Positions 14,023-21,498 of a stretch of 40,904 nt of DNA are shown piece after piece. The position numbers and the translations under genes are program-made. Origin of the DNA: a virus. Numbering within the stretch: the first letter of the stretch is position 1; the number at the start of each line of letters is the position of its first letter. The stretch lies in the IMG/VR virus record IMGVR_UViG_3300001920_000006, positions 1-40,904 of that record; one strand, 5' to 3'. Below the pieces are notes generated by a model. It did not search any database. It was not told the origin of the DNA and saw only the letters and a list, made by a program, of their open reading frames with translations.

Positions 14023-14366
14023 CCGCCCACGCTGCCCCGGCCGGCCCGCGCGTTCCAGTTCCGTTCCCGCGATGTGGGCATGATGCCCACCCCGGCTTGA
14101 CGCCGCGCCCCGCCGGCCCTCGCCTGTGCCCGTGCGGCGGGCGTGGAAACCCGCCGCGCCGCGGGCCCGCGTCAACCAGACAGCGATCCGTGCCGACCAA
14201 CGGTGCCACCCCCCTCTGTTCCGGGTGGTGCACGGGCATGTCCAGGCCGGCCGGCGACGGGCGGCTAAAGCCGTGCGCGCGCTGACCGTTGGCGGCGTTT
14301 CCAACACCCGGGGCGCCAGGGAGAGACACACACACGAACGGCGCCCCGCCACAACCAGGGGAAGCC
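14023..14366. other. Divergent intergenic region between minus-strand block and late genes
   Basis: About 340 bp with no convincing gene. It must hold the promoters for the minus-strand operon and for the rightward late genes. GTGGGCA and TGCCCAC (14074-14090) form a perfect 7-bp dyad with a TGA loop and could be an operator for a regulator of the minus-strand block. Other short hairpins occur, but no clear -35/-10 pair could be picked out. A Mor-type activator site may be present but was not recognised. Confidence 0.4.
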
Positions 14367-14582
14367 ATGGACCAACCGACGATCGTGCCCACGCCCATCA
14401 TCCCGACACCCGAGACCGACGCCCGCGCCCTGCTGGGCCTGCTGTCCGACGCGCTGGACAGCCTGGGCACGCTGCTGGTGGCGGGCGAGCAGCTGACGGC
14501 CCAGGGGGCACGCACCATCGTGCCGCTGCTGGACCTGATCGGCCTGAACCTGCGCCGCGCGACGGAGAGCCTGCGAGAGTGA
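14367..14582 (+). CDS. Small helical protein, unknown
   Basis: This 71-aa protein is preceded by AGGGGAAG about two bases from the ATG. It is Pro-rich at the N terminus (PTIVPTPIIPTPETDAR), then a long amphipathic to hydrophobic helix region (ALLGLLSDALDSLGTLLVAG and onward). It is the only gene between the divergent region and a strong terminator, so it is transcribed on its own. No family was recognised. Confidence 0.6.
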   Translation: MDQPTIVPTPIIPTPETDARALLGLLSDALDSLGTLLVAGEQLTAQGARTIVPLLDLIGLNLRRATESLRE

Positions 14583-14586
14583 AGAA

Positions 14587-14644
14587 AACCCCGCCCGAGG
14601 GACCCGGGCGGGGTTGGGTTCCCATCGCGGCAGGCCGCGATGGG
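14587..14644 (+). terminator. Two successive strong hairpins, probable terminator
   Basis: AACCCCGCCCG (14587-14597) pairs with CGGGCGGGGTT (14605-14615) around a 7-base loop and begins five bases after the preceding stop codon. A second hairpin, CCCATCGCGG/CCGCGATGGG (14621-14644), follows at once and belongs to a dispersed repeat family. The T tract is weak (TTGGGTT), which is common in G+C-rich genomes. Confidence 0.65.
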
Positions 14645-14722
14645 GTCCCGAGTTCAGCAAACCGGGAGAGACGCCCCGTAGGTAGGGACCGCGGCCACCC
14701 TGAACCCCCTCTGAAGCCCGGA

Positions 14723-14746
14723 TCAGGCCGAATGCATTCGGCCTGA
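14723..14746. repeat. Perfect 24-bp palindrome upstream of the packaging operon
   Basis: The left half is TCAGGCCGAATG and the right half is its exact reverse complement. The same sequence recurs as a 22-bp perfect palindrome at 36123-36144 and as a half-conserved copy at 21445-21464. Each copy lies in an intergenic gap ahead of a late gene group. It may be a late-regulator operator or an RNA processing/termination hairpin. Confidence 0.6.
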
Positions 14747-14782
14747 CGCGCGGCCCGCGCGCGCGCGAAACCCGTGCGCGCC

Positions 14783-15064
14783 ATGACCCAAGACCAGCAC
14801 CTGTCGCGCATCAAGCACCTGCGCGCCGACCGCCGCCAGGCGCTGCACGCCCTGGCCGAGGCCTGCCACCGCATCAACGCGGCGGAGTTCGACACGCGCT
14901 TCGGCGCCGCGGACCAGGTGATCCTGTTCGACGGGGTCGGCGCCGCCTTCGTGCGCGCCCAGGCCGCGCACGACGCGCTGTTCGCCGCCACGGGCGAGGC
15001 CCGCGACGCCGGCGTGCCGGTGCGGATGCTGCTGCACGCCGACATCGCGGTGGTGCGGCCGTGA
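14783..15064 (+). CDS. Small late protein, unknown
   Basis: This 93-aa protein is helical (QDQHLSRIKHLRADRRQALH), with a hydrophobic middle (AADQVILFDGVGAAFVRAQA). The ATG at 14783 is preferred over the GTG at 14774. It is the first gene of the packaging operon, and its stop overlaps the next GTG. Mu-like phages often carry a small uncharacterised protein before gp25. No family was recognised. Confidence 0.6.
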   Translation: MTQDQHLSRIKHLRADRRQALHALAEACHRINAAEFDTRFGAADQVILFDGVGAAFVRAQAAHDALFAATGEARDAGVPVRMLLHADIAVVRP

Positions 15065-15432
15065 CGCTGGTGGAGGCGCTGCTGCGCGCCCAGCCGATAC
15101 TGATCCTGCTGCTGACCGCGTTCGCCACCGCCGCCGCGTTCATCCTGCGCGCGCACCTGGTGGGCCTGGTCTCCGGCAAGGCCGGCCAGGCGGAGGTGGA
15201 CCAGATCGACGGCCGGGTCCACGCGCACGATGCCCGGCTGGCGACCATCGAGGCCGCGATCCGCCATCTGCCGACCGCCGACCAGATGCACGCCCTGGCG
15301 CTGCGGATGGAGGCGGCGGTGGGCGAGCTGCGCGCGCTGGCGATGCGGATCGACGGCGTGGGCGCGCAGGTCGGCGCGCTGACCCGCAAGATCGAGATGA
15401 TCGACGAGCATCTGAAGCGCGCCGGGGCGTGA
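15061..15432 (+). CDS. Mu gp25-like (DUF2730) membrane-anchored coiled-coil protein
   Basis: This is a 123-aa protein with a GTG start overlapping the upstream stop. An N-terminal transmembrane helix (PILILLLTAFATAAAFIL, residues about 12-29) is followed by a long coiled-coil region with repeating short loops (ATIEAAIRHLPTADQMHALA, then GVGAQVGALTRKIEMIDEHL). This architecture and its place before gp26, gp27 and TerL genes match the DUF2730/gp25 family of Mu-like phages, whose function is unknown. Confidence 0.8.
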   Translation: MTLVEALLRAQPILILLLTAFATAAAFILRAHLVGLVSGKAGQAEVDQIDGRVHAHDARLATIEAAIRHLPTADQMHALALRMEAAVGELRALAMRIDGVGAQVGALTRKIEMIDEHLKRAGA

Positions 15433-15725
15433 GCTACGTACAGCACCTGGCCGAGGACCGCCGCCTGTCCATCCTGCTGCTGCTGGACGCCGCGCCGGGA
15501 TCGGCCAGCAACGAGGCGCTGCTGCAGGCCGCGCTGCCCGAGTTCGGCCACGACGCCCCGGCCGACGTGGTGCGCGCCGACCTGGCGTGGCTGGCCGAGG
15601 CCGGGCTGGTCACCACGCGGGACACGCGCGGCCTGACCATCGCCACCATCACCCAGCGGGGCACGGACGTGGCGGCGGGGCGCGCCCGCCACCCCGGCGT
15701 CAAGCGGCCCCGGCCGGCGGCCTGA
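15429..15725 (+). CDS. Mu gp26-like winged-helix protein
   Basis: This 98-aa protein has a winged-helix core: RLSILLLLDAAPGSASNEAL, then LQAALPEFGHD, then ADLAWLAEAGLVTTRD and a beta wing. It is a counterpart of the small ArsR-like gp26 protein that sits between gp25 and gp27 in Mu-like phages. GTG start, coupled on both sides. It could bind DNA during packaging or late transcription; its function is unknown in the family. Confidence 0.75.
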   Translation: MSYVQHLAEDRRLSILLLLDAAPGSASNEALLQAALPEFGHDAPADVVRADLAWLAEAGLVTTRDTRGLTIATITQRGTDVAAGRARHPGVKRPRPAA

Positions 15726-16273
15726 TGGGGCGCCGATCGACGGTGGCGAAGCTGGATCCCCGCATCCGCGAGGCGGTGGACGCCGCGATCCGCGAGGGCC
15801 GCAGCACGATCGACGAGCTGGTGGCGCTGATCGCCGCCCACGGCGGCGACGCCAGCCGCAGCGCGGTGGGCCGCTACGCGAAGGACGTGCAGGACAGCCT
15901 GCGGAGGTACCGCGAGGCGCAGGAGGTGGCGGGCCACTTCATGGCCGAGTTCCGCCGCGACAACGACGGCGACGTGGCGCGCCTGCTGACCGAGATGATC
16001 AAGACGCTGGCGTTCACCAGCCTGCGCGACGCCGAGAAGGCGGACCCGAAGGACCTCATGTTCCTGAGCAACGCGGTGAAGAACCTGGTCAGCGTGGATC
16101 GCCTGAAGCTGCAGATCGAGGCCACGGTGAAGGCCAGCGTGCGCGACGCGGTGGACAAGGCCGTCACCGCCGCCGCCGAACGCCGCGCGATCGACGCCGA
16201 GGCGCTGCGCCACATCCGCGAGACGGTCTACGGCATCGTCGGCCCCCCGCCGGCGGAAGGGGCGGCGGCGTGA
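15725..16273 (+). CDS. Mu gp27-like (DUF3486), probable small terminase
   Basis: This is a 182-aa helical protein of the DUF3486/gp27 family, which occupies the small-terminase position before TerL. It has an N-terminal HTH (SKL-type region around VAKLDPRIREAVDAAIREG, then IDELVALIAAHGGDASRSAV), a middle with LLTEMIKTLAFTSLRDAEKA and a helical C terminus. It is predicted to recognise phage DNA ends for headful packaging with TerL. Coupled by TGATG. Confidence 0.8.
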   Translation: MGRRSTVAKLDPRIREAVDAAIREGRSTIDELVALIAAHGGDASRSAVGRYAKDVQDSLRRYREAQEVAGHFMAEFRRDNDGDVARLLTEMIKTLAFTSLRDAEKADPKDLMFLSNAVKNLVSVDRLKLQIEATVKASVRDAVDKAVTAAAERRAIDAEALRHIRETVYGIVGPPPAEGAAA

Positions 16274-16455
16274 AGGACATCACCGTCGACGTGCGCGTGG
16301 TGGACGGCCAGGTGGCGCTGGACGTGGAGATCCCTGACGACGTGGCAGGCGTGCGCGTGCTGATGACCACGACCGAGACGGACGGCCTGATCGCCGCCCT
16401 GACGGACGCCCGCAACCGCGCCCTGCTGGCCGCCCCGGCCCGGGGGCGGGCGTGA
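16270..16455 (+). CDS. Small late protein, unknown
   Basis: A GTG start overlapping the gp27-like stop gives 61 aa. Beta-rich N terminus (KDITVDVRVVDGQVALDVEI) and helical C terminus. It sits with two similar-sized small genes between gp27 and TerL; all three contain short beta segments that may share a fold (see the findings). No function was recognised. Confidence 0.55.
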   Translation: MKDITVDVRVVDGQVALDVEIPDDVAGVRVLMTTTETDGLIAALTDARNRALLAAPARGRA

Positions 16456-16691
16456 GGCGGTGGTGGCCCTGGTCGCGCCGCCCGCGCTTCGTGGCGCAGC
16501 CGCCGCCCCCGGCCGCGCCGCGCGCGCCGGTGGACGTGACGATCGGCACCGTCAACGTGCGCAATTTCGGCGGGCGCGTGGTGATCCTGGTCGATGCCGG
16601 CCCCCTCGCCACCCGGCTGGAGATGGCGCCCGCCACCGGTTGGCGCCTTGCCGCCGCCATTGAGGCCGCGGCGGATGCCGCCGATGCCTGA
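16452..16691 (+). CDS. Small late protein, unknown
   Basis: This is a 79-aa protein with a GTG start coupled to the upstream gene. Basic Trp/Arg/Pro N terminus (RRWWPWSRRPRFVAQPPPP), then a beta segment (VDVTIGTVNVRNFGGRVVIL) and a helical end (ATGWRLAAAIEAAADAADA). Not recognised. Confidence 0.55.
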   Translation: MRRWWPWSRRPRFVAQPPPPAAPRAPVDVTIGTVNVRNFGGRVVILVDAGPLATRLEMAPATGWRLAAAIEAAADAADA

Positions 16692-16881
16692 CATCGTCGC
16701 GCTGCCGCGCAGCGCCGCCGCCACGGTGGACGAGACCGGCGTGGAGCTGCGGGTGCGCACGCCCCGCGGCGACGTGGTGATGCACTTCGACCCCGCCGGC
16801 GCCGATGCCCTGGCCGACGAACTCAGCGAGGCCGCGTGCGTGTTCCGCCTGCAGGCCCAGCGTCGCCGCCGTGGCTGGTGA
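16684..16881 (+). CDS. Small late protein, unknown
   Basis: This is a 65-aa protein beginning at the ATG at 16684; the ATG at 16675 is an alternative. It has a beta segment (GVELRVRTPRGDVVMHFDPA) followed by a helix (ADALADELSEAACVFRLQAQ), the same plan as the two genes before it. It overlaps TerL by 11 bases. Not recognised. Confidence 0.5.
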   Translation: MPDIVALPRSAAATVDETGVELRVRTPRGDVVMHFDPAGADALADELSEAACVFRLQAQRRRRGW

Positions 16882-18262
16882 CACCGCCCCGGCGATCCTG
16901 CTGCCGGAGTACCAGCGCCGGTGGCTGGCGGATAAGTCGCGCTTCAAGATCGGGATGGTCAGCCGGCAGTCCGGCAAGACCTTCTGCACCACGCTGGAGA
17001 TCGTCGACGACACCATCGAGGCGATGACCGAGCAGCGCGCCAGCCGCTGGGTGATCCTGTCCCGCGGCGAGCGCCAGGCCGCCGAGGCGATGGACGAAGG
17101 CATCAAGAAGCACCTGCAGGCCTACCGCGTCGGGTTCGAGGCGGCGGATTACGAATGGGTCGACGGCGAGACCCGCGTGAAAGCGCTGGAGGTCTCGCTG
17201 CCCCACGGCAGCCGCATCACCGCCCTGCCATCCAACCCGGACACCGCGCGCGGCTTCACCGCCAACGCCTTCCTGGACGAGTTCGCCTTCCACAAGCAGT
17301 CGCGGGAGATCTGGCGCGCGCTGTTCCCCGTGGTCAGCAAGCGCGGCCTGAAGCTGCGGGTCACCTCCACCCCGAACGGCAAGGGCAACAAGTTCTTCGA
17401 GCTGATCACCGGCCCCGGCATCGACCGCGTGCTGCCGCTGCCGCCGCACCTGGTGGGCACCGTCCGCTCGGTCCCAGTCGCGCGCTGGTCGCGCCACATC
17501 GTGGACATCCACCGCGCGGTCGCCGAGGGCCTCGATCGCGACATCGACGAGCTGCGCGAGGCGCTGGGCGACGAGGATGCCTGGGCGCAGGAGTACGAAC
17601 TCAAGTTCCTGGACGAGGCGTCGGCCTGGCTGTCCTACGAGCTGATCGACGCCGTGGAGCATCCGCTGGCCGGCGAGCCCGACATCTACGCCGGCGGCCC
17701 GTGCTTCGTTGGCGTGGACATCGGCCGGCGGCAGGACCTGTTCGTGATCTGGGTCTGGGAACAGGTCGGCGACGTGCTGTGGTGCCGCGAGATCATCGAA
17801 CTCAAGCGCGCCACCTTCGCCCGGCAGGACGAGGCGCTGGACGACGTGTTCCGCCGCTACCGCGTGCTGCGCTGCTGCATGGACCAGACCGGCATGGGCG
17901 AGAAGCCGGTGGAGGACGCGCAGCGCCGCCACGGCAGCCTGCGGGTGGAGGGCGTGCTGTTCACCATCCCGAACAAGCTGACCCTGGCCACGTCGGGCAG
18001 GGAGGCGTTCGAGGATCGGCGCGTGCGCATTCCCGCCGCCCGTCCCGCGCTGCGTGCCGACCTGCACCGGCTGAAGAAGGTGCCCAGCGAGACGGGCGCG
18101 CCCCGCTTCATGGCCGAACGGGACGAGGGCGGCCACGCCGACCGCACCTGGGCCGCGTTCCTGGGCATCCACGCCGCCGGCGGCGCGGTGGTGCCGATGG
18201 AACACCACGCGCTCGGCCAGCCGCGCGAGAGCACCAAGCTCGCCGATTACCTGGAGGGATGA
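16871..18262 (+). CDS. terL: Terminase large subunit (Mu gp28-like)
   Basis: This is the ATPase-nuclease that packages DNA into the prohead. A GTG start at 16871 gives 463 aa; earlier ATG-type starts would run through the upstream gene. The Walker A-like motif is SRQSGKTF (S31-F38) and Walker B is FLDEFAF (D136, E137), with coupling motif TSTPNG downstream. The RNase H-like nuclease half begins with GVDIGRRQD (D283), followed by CMDQTGMGE. Its neighbours, gp27-like, portal and MuF, keep the Mu order. Confidence 0.92.
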   Translation: MAGDTAPAILLPEYQRRWLADKSRFKIGMVSRQSGKTFCTTLEIVDDTIEAMTEQRASRWVILSRGERQAAEAMDEGIKKHLQAYRVGFEAADYEWVDGETRVKALEVSLPHGSRITALPSNPDTARGFTANAFLDEFAFHKQSREIWRALFPVVSKRGLKLRVTSTPNGKGNKFFELITGPGIDRVLPLPPHLVGTVRSVPVARWSRHIVDIHRAVAEGLDRDIDELREALGDEDAWAQEYELKFLDEASAWLSYELIDAVEHPLAGEPDIYAGGPCFVGVDIGRRQDLFVIWVWEQVGDVLWCREIIELKRATFARQDEALDDVFRRYRVLRCCMDQTGMGEKPVEDAQRRHGSLRVEGVLFTIPNKLTLATSGREAFEDRRVRIPAARPALRADLHRLKKVPSETGAPRFMAERDEGGHADRTWAAFLGIHAAGGAVVPMEHHALGQPRESTKLADYLEG

Positions 18263-18265
18263 ACC

Positions 18266-19834
18266 GTGGCCCGTCTGCCCACCGACGCCCGGGTGGAAAT
18301 CGCCACCGTCCGCACCGATCCGCACCGCAGCCTGTTCGGCGACCGGATCACGCCCGAGGACAGCACGCTCGCCACCCGCGGGCAGGGCAAGGGCCTGTGG
18401 CTGTACGACGAGCTGCTGCGCGACCCGGAGGTGTTCTCGGCGATCCAGAAGCGGAAGCTCGCCCTCGTCGGCCGCGAATGGACGGTTGACCCCGCCGACG
18501 ACAGCGCCGCCGCCGTCGCCGCGGCCGACCTGGTCAAGGCGATCCTGACCGACCTGCCGGCCAATCGCCTCGTCTCCGACCTGCTGGACGCGGTGATGAA
18601 GGGCATCGCGATCGTCGAGCTGGTCTGGAAGCCCACCGATCGCGGTATCGTGCCGGTGGAGGCCAAGCCGCGCGACCCGCGCCGCTTCGCGTTCCGGTCG
18701 ATCGAAGCGGGCGGCTACGAGCTGCGGCTGCTGACGCGCACCAACATGATCGACGGCATCCCCGTGCCGCCGATGAAGTTCATCGCGCACCGCAGCGGCG
18801 GCCGCTACGACAACCCCTGGGGCCTGGGCCTGGGGCACCAGCTGTTCTGGCCGGCCTGGTTCAAGCGCCAGGGCGTGGGCTTCTGGCTGAGCGCGGTCGA
18901 GAAGTTCGCCATGCCCACGGCCGTGGGCAAGTACCCACCCGGCACAGCGGAACCCGAGGTGAAGAAGCTGCTGGCCGCGCTGCAGGCGCTGGCCACGGAC
19001 GCCGGCGTCGCGATCCCCGAAGGCATGGCGATCGAGCTGGTGGAGGCGAAGCGCGCCGGCGCGTTCGACACGTACCACCAGCTGGCGACCTACATGGACG
19101 AGCAGATCGCCAAGATCGTCCTGGGCGAGACGCTCACCAGCACCGGCGGCGAGAGCGGCAGCCGCGCGCTGGGCACGGTGCACAACGAGGTGCGGCTGGA
19201 AGTCAGCCGCGCCGACGCCGACCTGCTGAGCGACACGCTCAACACCACGATCGTGCCGTGGATCTGCGCGCTGAACGCCCCCGGCGCACCCCTGCCGAAG
19301 CTGTGGTGGGATTTCTCCGAACCCGAGGACCTAAACGCCCGGGCGGAGCGCGACGTGAAGGTGAAGTCCCTCGGGTTCGCGCCGACCGAGGAGTACATCC
19401 GCGAAACCTACGGCGAGGGGTGGGAGAAGGCGGAACCCGTTGTCCCGCCGCCCGTGCCCGGCCAGCGCCCCGGCAACGACAACGCCGGGACCCCATCGCG
19501 CGAGCGCGATGGGAACCCGGCACGGGCCGCGCTGGCGGCGGCGTTCGCGGAACTCGGCCAGCCGGCCCGCACCCGCAGCACCATGCCCAAGGCCGACGCC
19601 GGCGATGCCGCGGACGTGCTGGCCGCGCAGCTGGAGACCCTGGCCGAGCAGGCGCAGGACGCGATCGTCGAGCGGCTGCGCGCGATCGTGGACGAGAGCG
19701 CGGATCTGTCCGACCTGGCCCGCCGGCTGACCGAGGCGTTCCCAAGCCTGCCCACCGACCAGCTGGCGCAGCTGCTGGGCGACGCGATGAGCCTGGCCGC
19801 GCTGCAGGGCCGCGTCGACGCCGCCGGTGTCTGA
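18266..19834 (+). CDS. Portal protein (Mu gp29-like, DUF935)
   Basis: This is a 522-aa DUF935 portal. Family segments include SAIQKRKLALVGREWTVDP near residue 70, KPTDRGIVPVEAKPRDPRRF, and the FDTYHQLATYMDEQIAKIVL then GETLTSTGG stretch. A GTG start lies 14 bases after GGAGGG. A 19492-19513 hairpin inserts about a dozen residues (AGTPSRERDGNPAR) in a Pro-rich linker at about residue 410. Beyond it, a helical tail (about 430-520) resembles extensions found in siphovirus-type relatives. Confidence 0.9.
   Translation: MARLPTDARVEIATVRTDPHRSLFGDRITPEDSTLATRGQGKGLWLYDELLRDPEVFSAIQKRKLALVGREWTVDPADDSAAAVAAADLVKAILTDLPANRLVSDLLDAVMKGIAIVELVWKPTDRGIVPVEAKPRDPRRFAFRSIEAGGYELRLLTRTNMIDGIPVPPMKFIAHRSGGRYDNPWGLGLGHQLFWPAWFKRQGVGFWLSAVEKFAMPTAVGKYPPGTAEPEVKKLLAALQALATDAGVAIPEGMAIELVEAKRAGAFDTYHQLATYMDEQIAKIVLGETLTSTGGESGSRALGTVHNEVRLEVSRADADLLSDTLNTTIVPWICALNAPGAPLPKLWWDFSEPEDLNARAERDVKVKSLGFAPTEEYIRETYGEGWEKAEPVVPPPVPGQRPGNDNAGTPSRERDGNPARAALAAAFAELGQPARTRSTMPKADAGDAADVLAAQLETLAEQAQDAIVERLRAIVDESADLSDLARRLTEAFPSLPTDQLAQLLGDAMSLAALQGRVDAAGV
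19492..19513. repeat. Palindromic repeat unit inside the portal gene
   Basis: CCCATCGCG (19492-19500) and CGCGATGGG (19505-19513) form a hairpin. With its flanks it reads, in reverse complement, GGGTTCCCATCGCG then CGATGGGGTCCCG, nearly the same as the intergenic hairpin at 14616-14650. The portal frame stays open through it. This points to a dispersed palindromic element that can sit inside genes. Confidence 0.65.
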
Positions 19835-21134
19835 CACGGCCGCCCAGCCCGGCCCGCCCTTCGCCGAGGCGATCGCCGCGCTGCGGCGCAAGGCGGATCT
19901 GCCGACCGCGCGGTGGACCGATCTGTGGCAGGACCAGCACGCGGTGGCGTTCACCGTCGCCGGCGCGACCAGCGCCAACCTGCTGGCGGAGCTGCGCGCC
20001 GCGGTGGACGAGGGCCTGGCCAATGGCGGCACCCTCGCCGAGTTCCGCCAGCGGTTCGACGACATCGTCGCCCGCCACGGCTGGCAGTACCGCGGCAAGC
20101 GCGGCTGGCGCACCCGCGTGATCTTCGAGACGAACCTGCGCACGTCCTACGCCGCCGGCCGCTGGCAGCAGATCCAGGAAAGCAAGGCCGCCCGCCCCTG
20201 GCTGATGTACGAGGCGGTGCTGGACCGCCGCACCCGCCCGCTGCACCGGCTGTGGGACGGCACCGTGCTGCCGGTGGGCGATCCGTGGTGGCGCACCCAC
20301 TACCCGCCCAACGGCTGGGGCTGCCGGTGCAGCGTGATCAGCCTGAGCGAGCGCGAGGCGCAGCGCCGCGGCCTGCGCCCCACCGGCCCGCCGGTGGTGC
20401 GCCTGATCCCGCGCCAGGTGCCCGGCCGCGGCGTGGTGGAGGTGCCGGAGGGCATCGACCCCGGCTGGGGCTACAACCCGGGGATGGCGGCCGCCGACGC
20501 GGCCGGCGCGCCCTCGGCCGCACAGCGCGAGACGCTGCAGCTGACCGAGGCGGCCCGCAGGGCGGCGGAAGCGGTGGCCGCGATGCCGGCGGACCTGGGC
20601 GCGGCGGTGGCAGCGGCCATCGGCAGCGTGGTGCGCGACGCGCTGGCCGCCGGCTTCCGCGCCTGGGTGGCCGAGCGCGCGCAGCCCGGCCGCACGGACG
20701 GCACGATGCACGCGCTGGGCGGCCTTGCGCCCGAGGTGATCGCCGCGCTGGCGGCACGCGACATGGCGCCGGCCAGCGCTGCGGTCGCCATCAACGCCGC
20801 GCAGCTGCGGCACGTGCTGCGCGACGTGAAGCAGCAGGCCGGCACCGGCCTGGCGCTGGCGGACGTGATGCGGCTGCCGGAGATCGTCGCCGCGCCCGAC
20901 GCGGTGCTGCTGGAGCGGGAGACCGGCGTGGTGCTGCTGGTGTTCCGGCCGGCCGACCCGGCCGAGCAGCGACGCGGCAAGCTGGTGGTGCGGCTGGACT
21001 TCGTGCGCCGCGTGCGCGACGCGGAGGGGCGGCGCCGCCCGGTGGTGTACAACGCGCTGACCAGCGGCGGCCTGGTGCCCGAGGCGGCGCTGCGGGACGG
21101 GAACAAGTACGAGCTGCTGACCGGCAGCCTGTAG
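19827..21134 (+). CDS. MuF-type minor head protein with C-terminal nuclease-like extension
   Basis: This is a 435-aa protein with a GTG start overlapping the portal stop. Residues about 20-210 are the Mu F/SPP1 gp7 domain: VIFETNLRTSYAAGRWQQIQ, YEAVLDRRTRPLHRLWDGTV and the NGWGCRC motif (N162-C168). After a linker, residues about 315-435 (RLPEIVAAPDAVLLERETGV, then GKLVVRLDFVRRVR, and a beta-rich end) resemble the barnase/EndoU/RelE-like (PBECR-type) domains often fused to MuF. MuF proteins enter the host with DNA in some phages, so this domain may act as an injected RNase toxin. Catalytic residues were not assigned. Confidence 0.8.
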   Translation: MSDTAAQPGPPFAEAIAALRRKADLPTARWTDLWQDQHAVAFTVAGATSANLLAELRAAVDEGLANGGTLAEFRQRFDDIVARHGWQYRGKRGWRTRVIFETNLRTSYAAGRWQQIQESKAARPWLMYEAVLDRRTRPLHRLWDGTVLPVGDPWWRTHYPPNGWGCRCSVISLSEREAQRRGLRPTGPPVVRLIPRQVPGRGVVEVPEGIDPGWGYNPGMAAADAAGAPSAAQRETLQLTEAARRAAEAVAAMPADLGAAVAAAIGSVVRDALAAGFRAWVAERAQPGRTDGTMHALGGLAPEVIAALAARDMAPASAAVAINAAQLRHVLRDVKQQAGTGLALADVMRLPEIVAAPDAVLLERETGVVLLVFRPADPAEQRRGKLVVRLDFVRRVRDAEGRRRPVVYNALTSGGLVPEAALRDGNKYELLTGSL

Positions 21135-21498
21135 CCGGGGGGGCGCGCCACACCCCTCGGGGTTTCGCGGCTGCCAGGGCCGGACAACCCAGCCGGCACA
21201 GCGTCTCGCGGGCCCGGCTACCGGCCCTTCATACCCCTTGCCGCCCCCGATGGCCAGAAAAGCCGTTTTCCGGGCCGTACAGGCCGGTGGGGCGTTTTGC
21301 GCCCCCACCATGCCCGGACGCCGCCAGACAGCTATCAAACGGGTCTACGGCGGGCTGCCAGAGGGCATCTGAGGGGGCGGGGGGCCGGCGGCGGGCGAAC
21401 CGGGATGACGGGGCCCCCACGCGGCCTGCCGCGTGGGGATACCTGCCGAACGCATTCGGCCTGATCCGGCCCCGCCGGCGCCGCCATGGTGCCCCTCC
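21135..21498. other. Hairpin-rich intergenic region between MuF and protease/scaffold genes
   Basis: About 360 bp. It holds a strong hairpin, GGTGGGGCG/CGCCCCCACC (21286-21309, TTTT in the loop). It also holds CCCCACGCGG/CCGCGTGGGG (21415-21438, a relative of the dispersed hairpin family) and, just after it, a half-conserved copy of the late palindrome (21445-21464). A 40-codon frame (21250-21372) crosses the first hairpin and has no ribosome-binding site, so it is not called. Probably a terminator plus promoter for the head genes. Confidence 0.5.
21415..21464. repeat. Hairpin CCCCACGCGG/CCGCGTGGGG followed by partial late palindrome
   Basis: The hairpin (21415-21438) has a CCTG loop and matches the form of the hairpin at 14621-14644 (loop CAGG). 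Immediately downstream, GCCGAA and TTCGGC (21445-21460) form a dyad. GCATTCGGCCTGA (21452-21464) is identical to the right half of the 14723-14746 palindrome. The two repeat families are therefore adjacent here and close together at 14621-14746. Confidence 0.55.

Noticed and set aside
14097-14285. Short plus frames in the divergent intergenic region
   Set aside because: Arg/Pro/Cys-rich noise without ribosome-binding sites or coupling to neighbours.
16823-19183. 786-codon minus-strand frame opposite TerL and portal genes
   Set aside because: Shadow of two well-supported plus-strand genes; composition is Gln/His/Arg-rich noise.
21250-21372. 40-codon frame in the MuF-protease gap
   Set aside because: No ribosome-binding site, crosses a strong hairpin, and does not show the Cys pairs of a Com-like protein.
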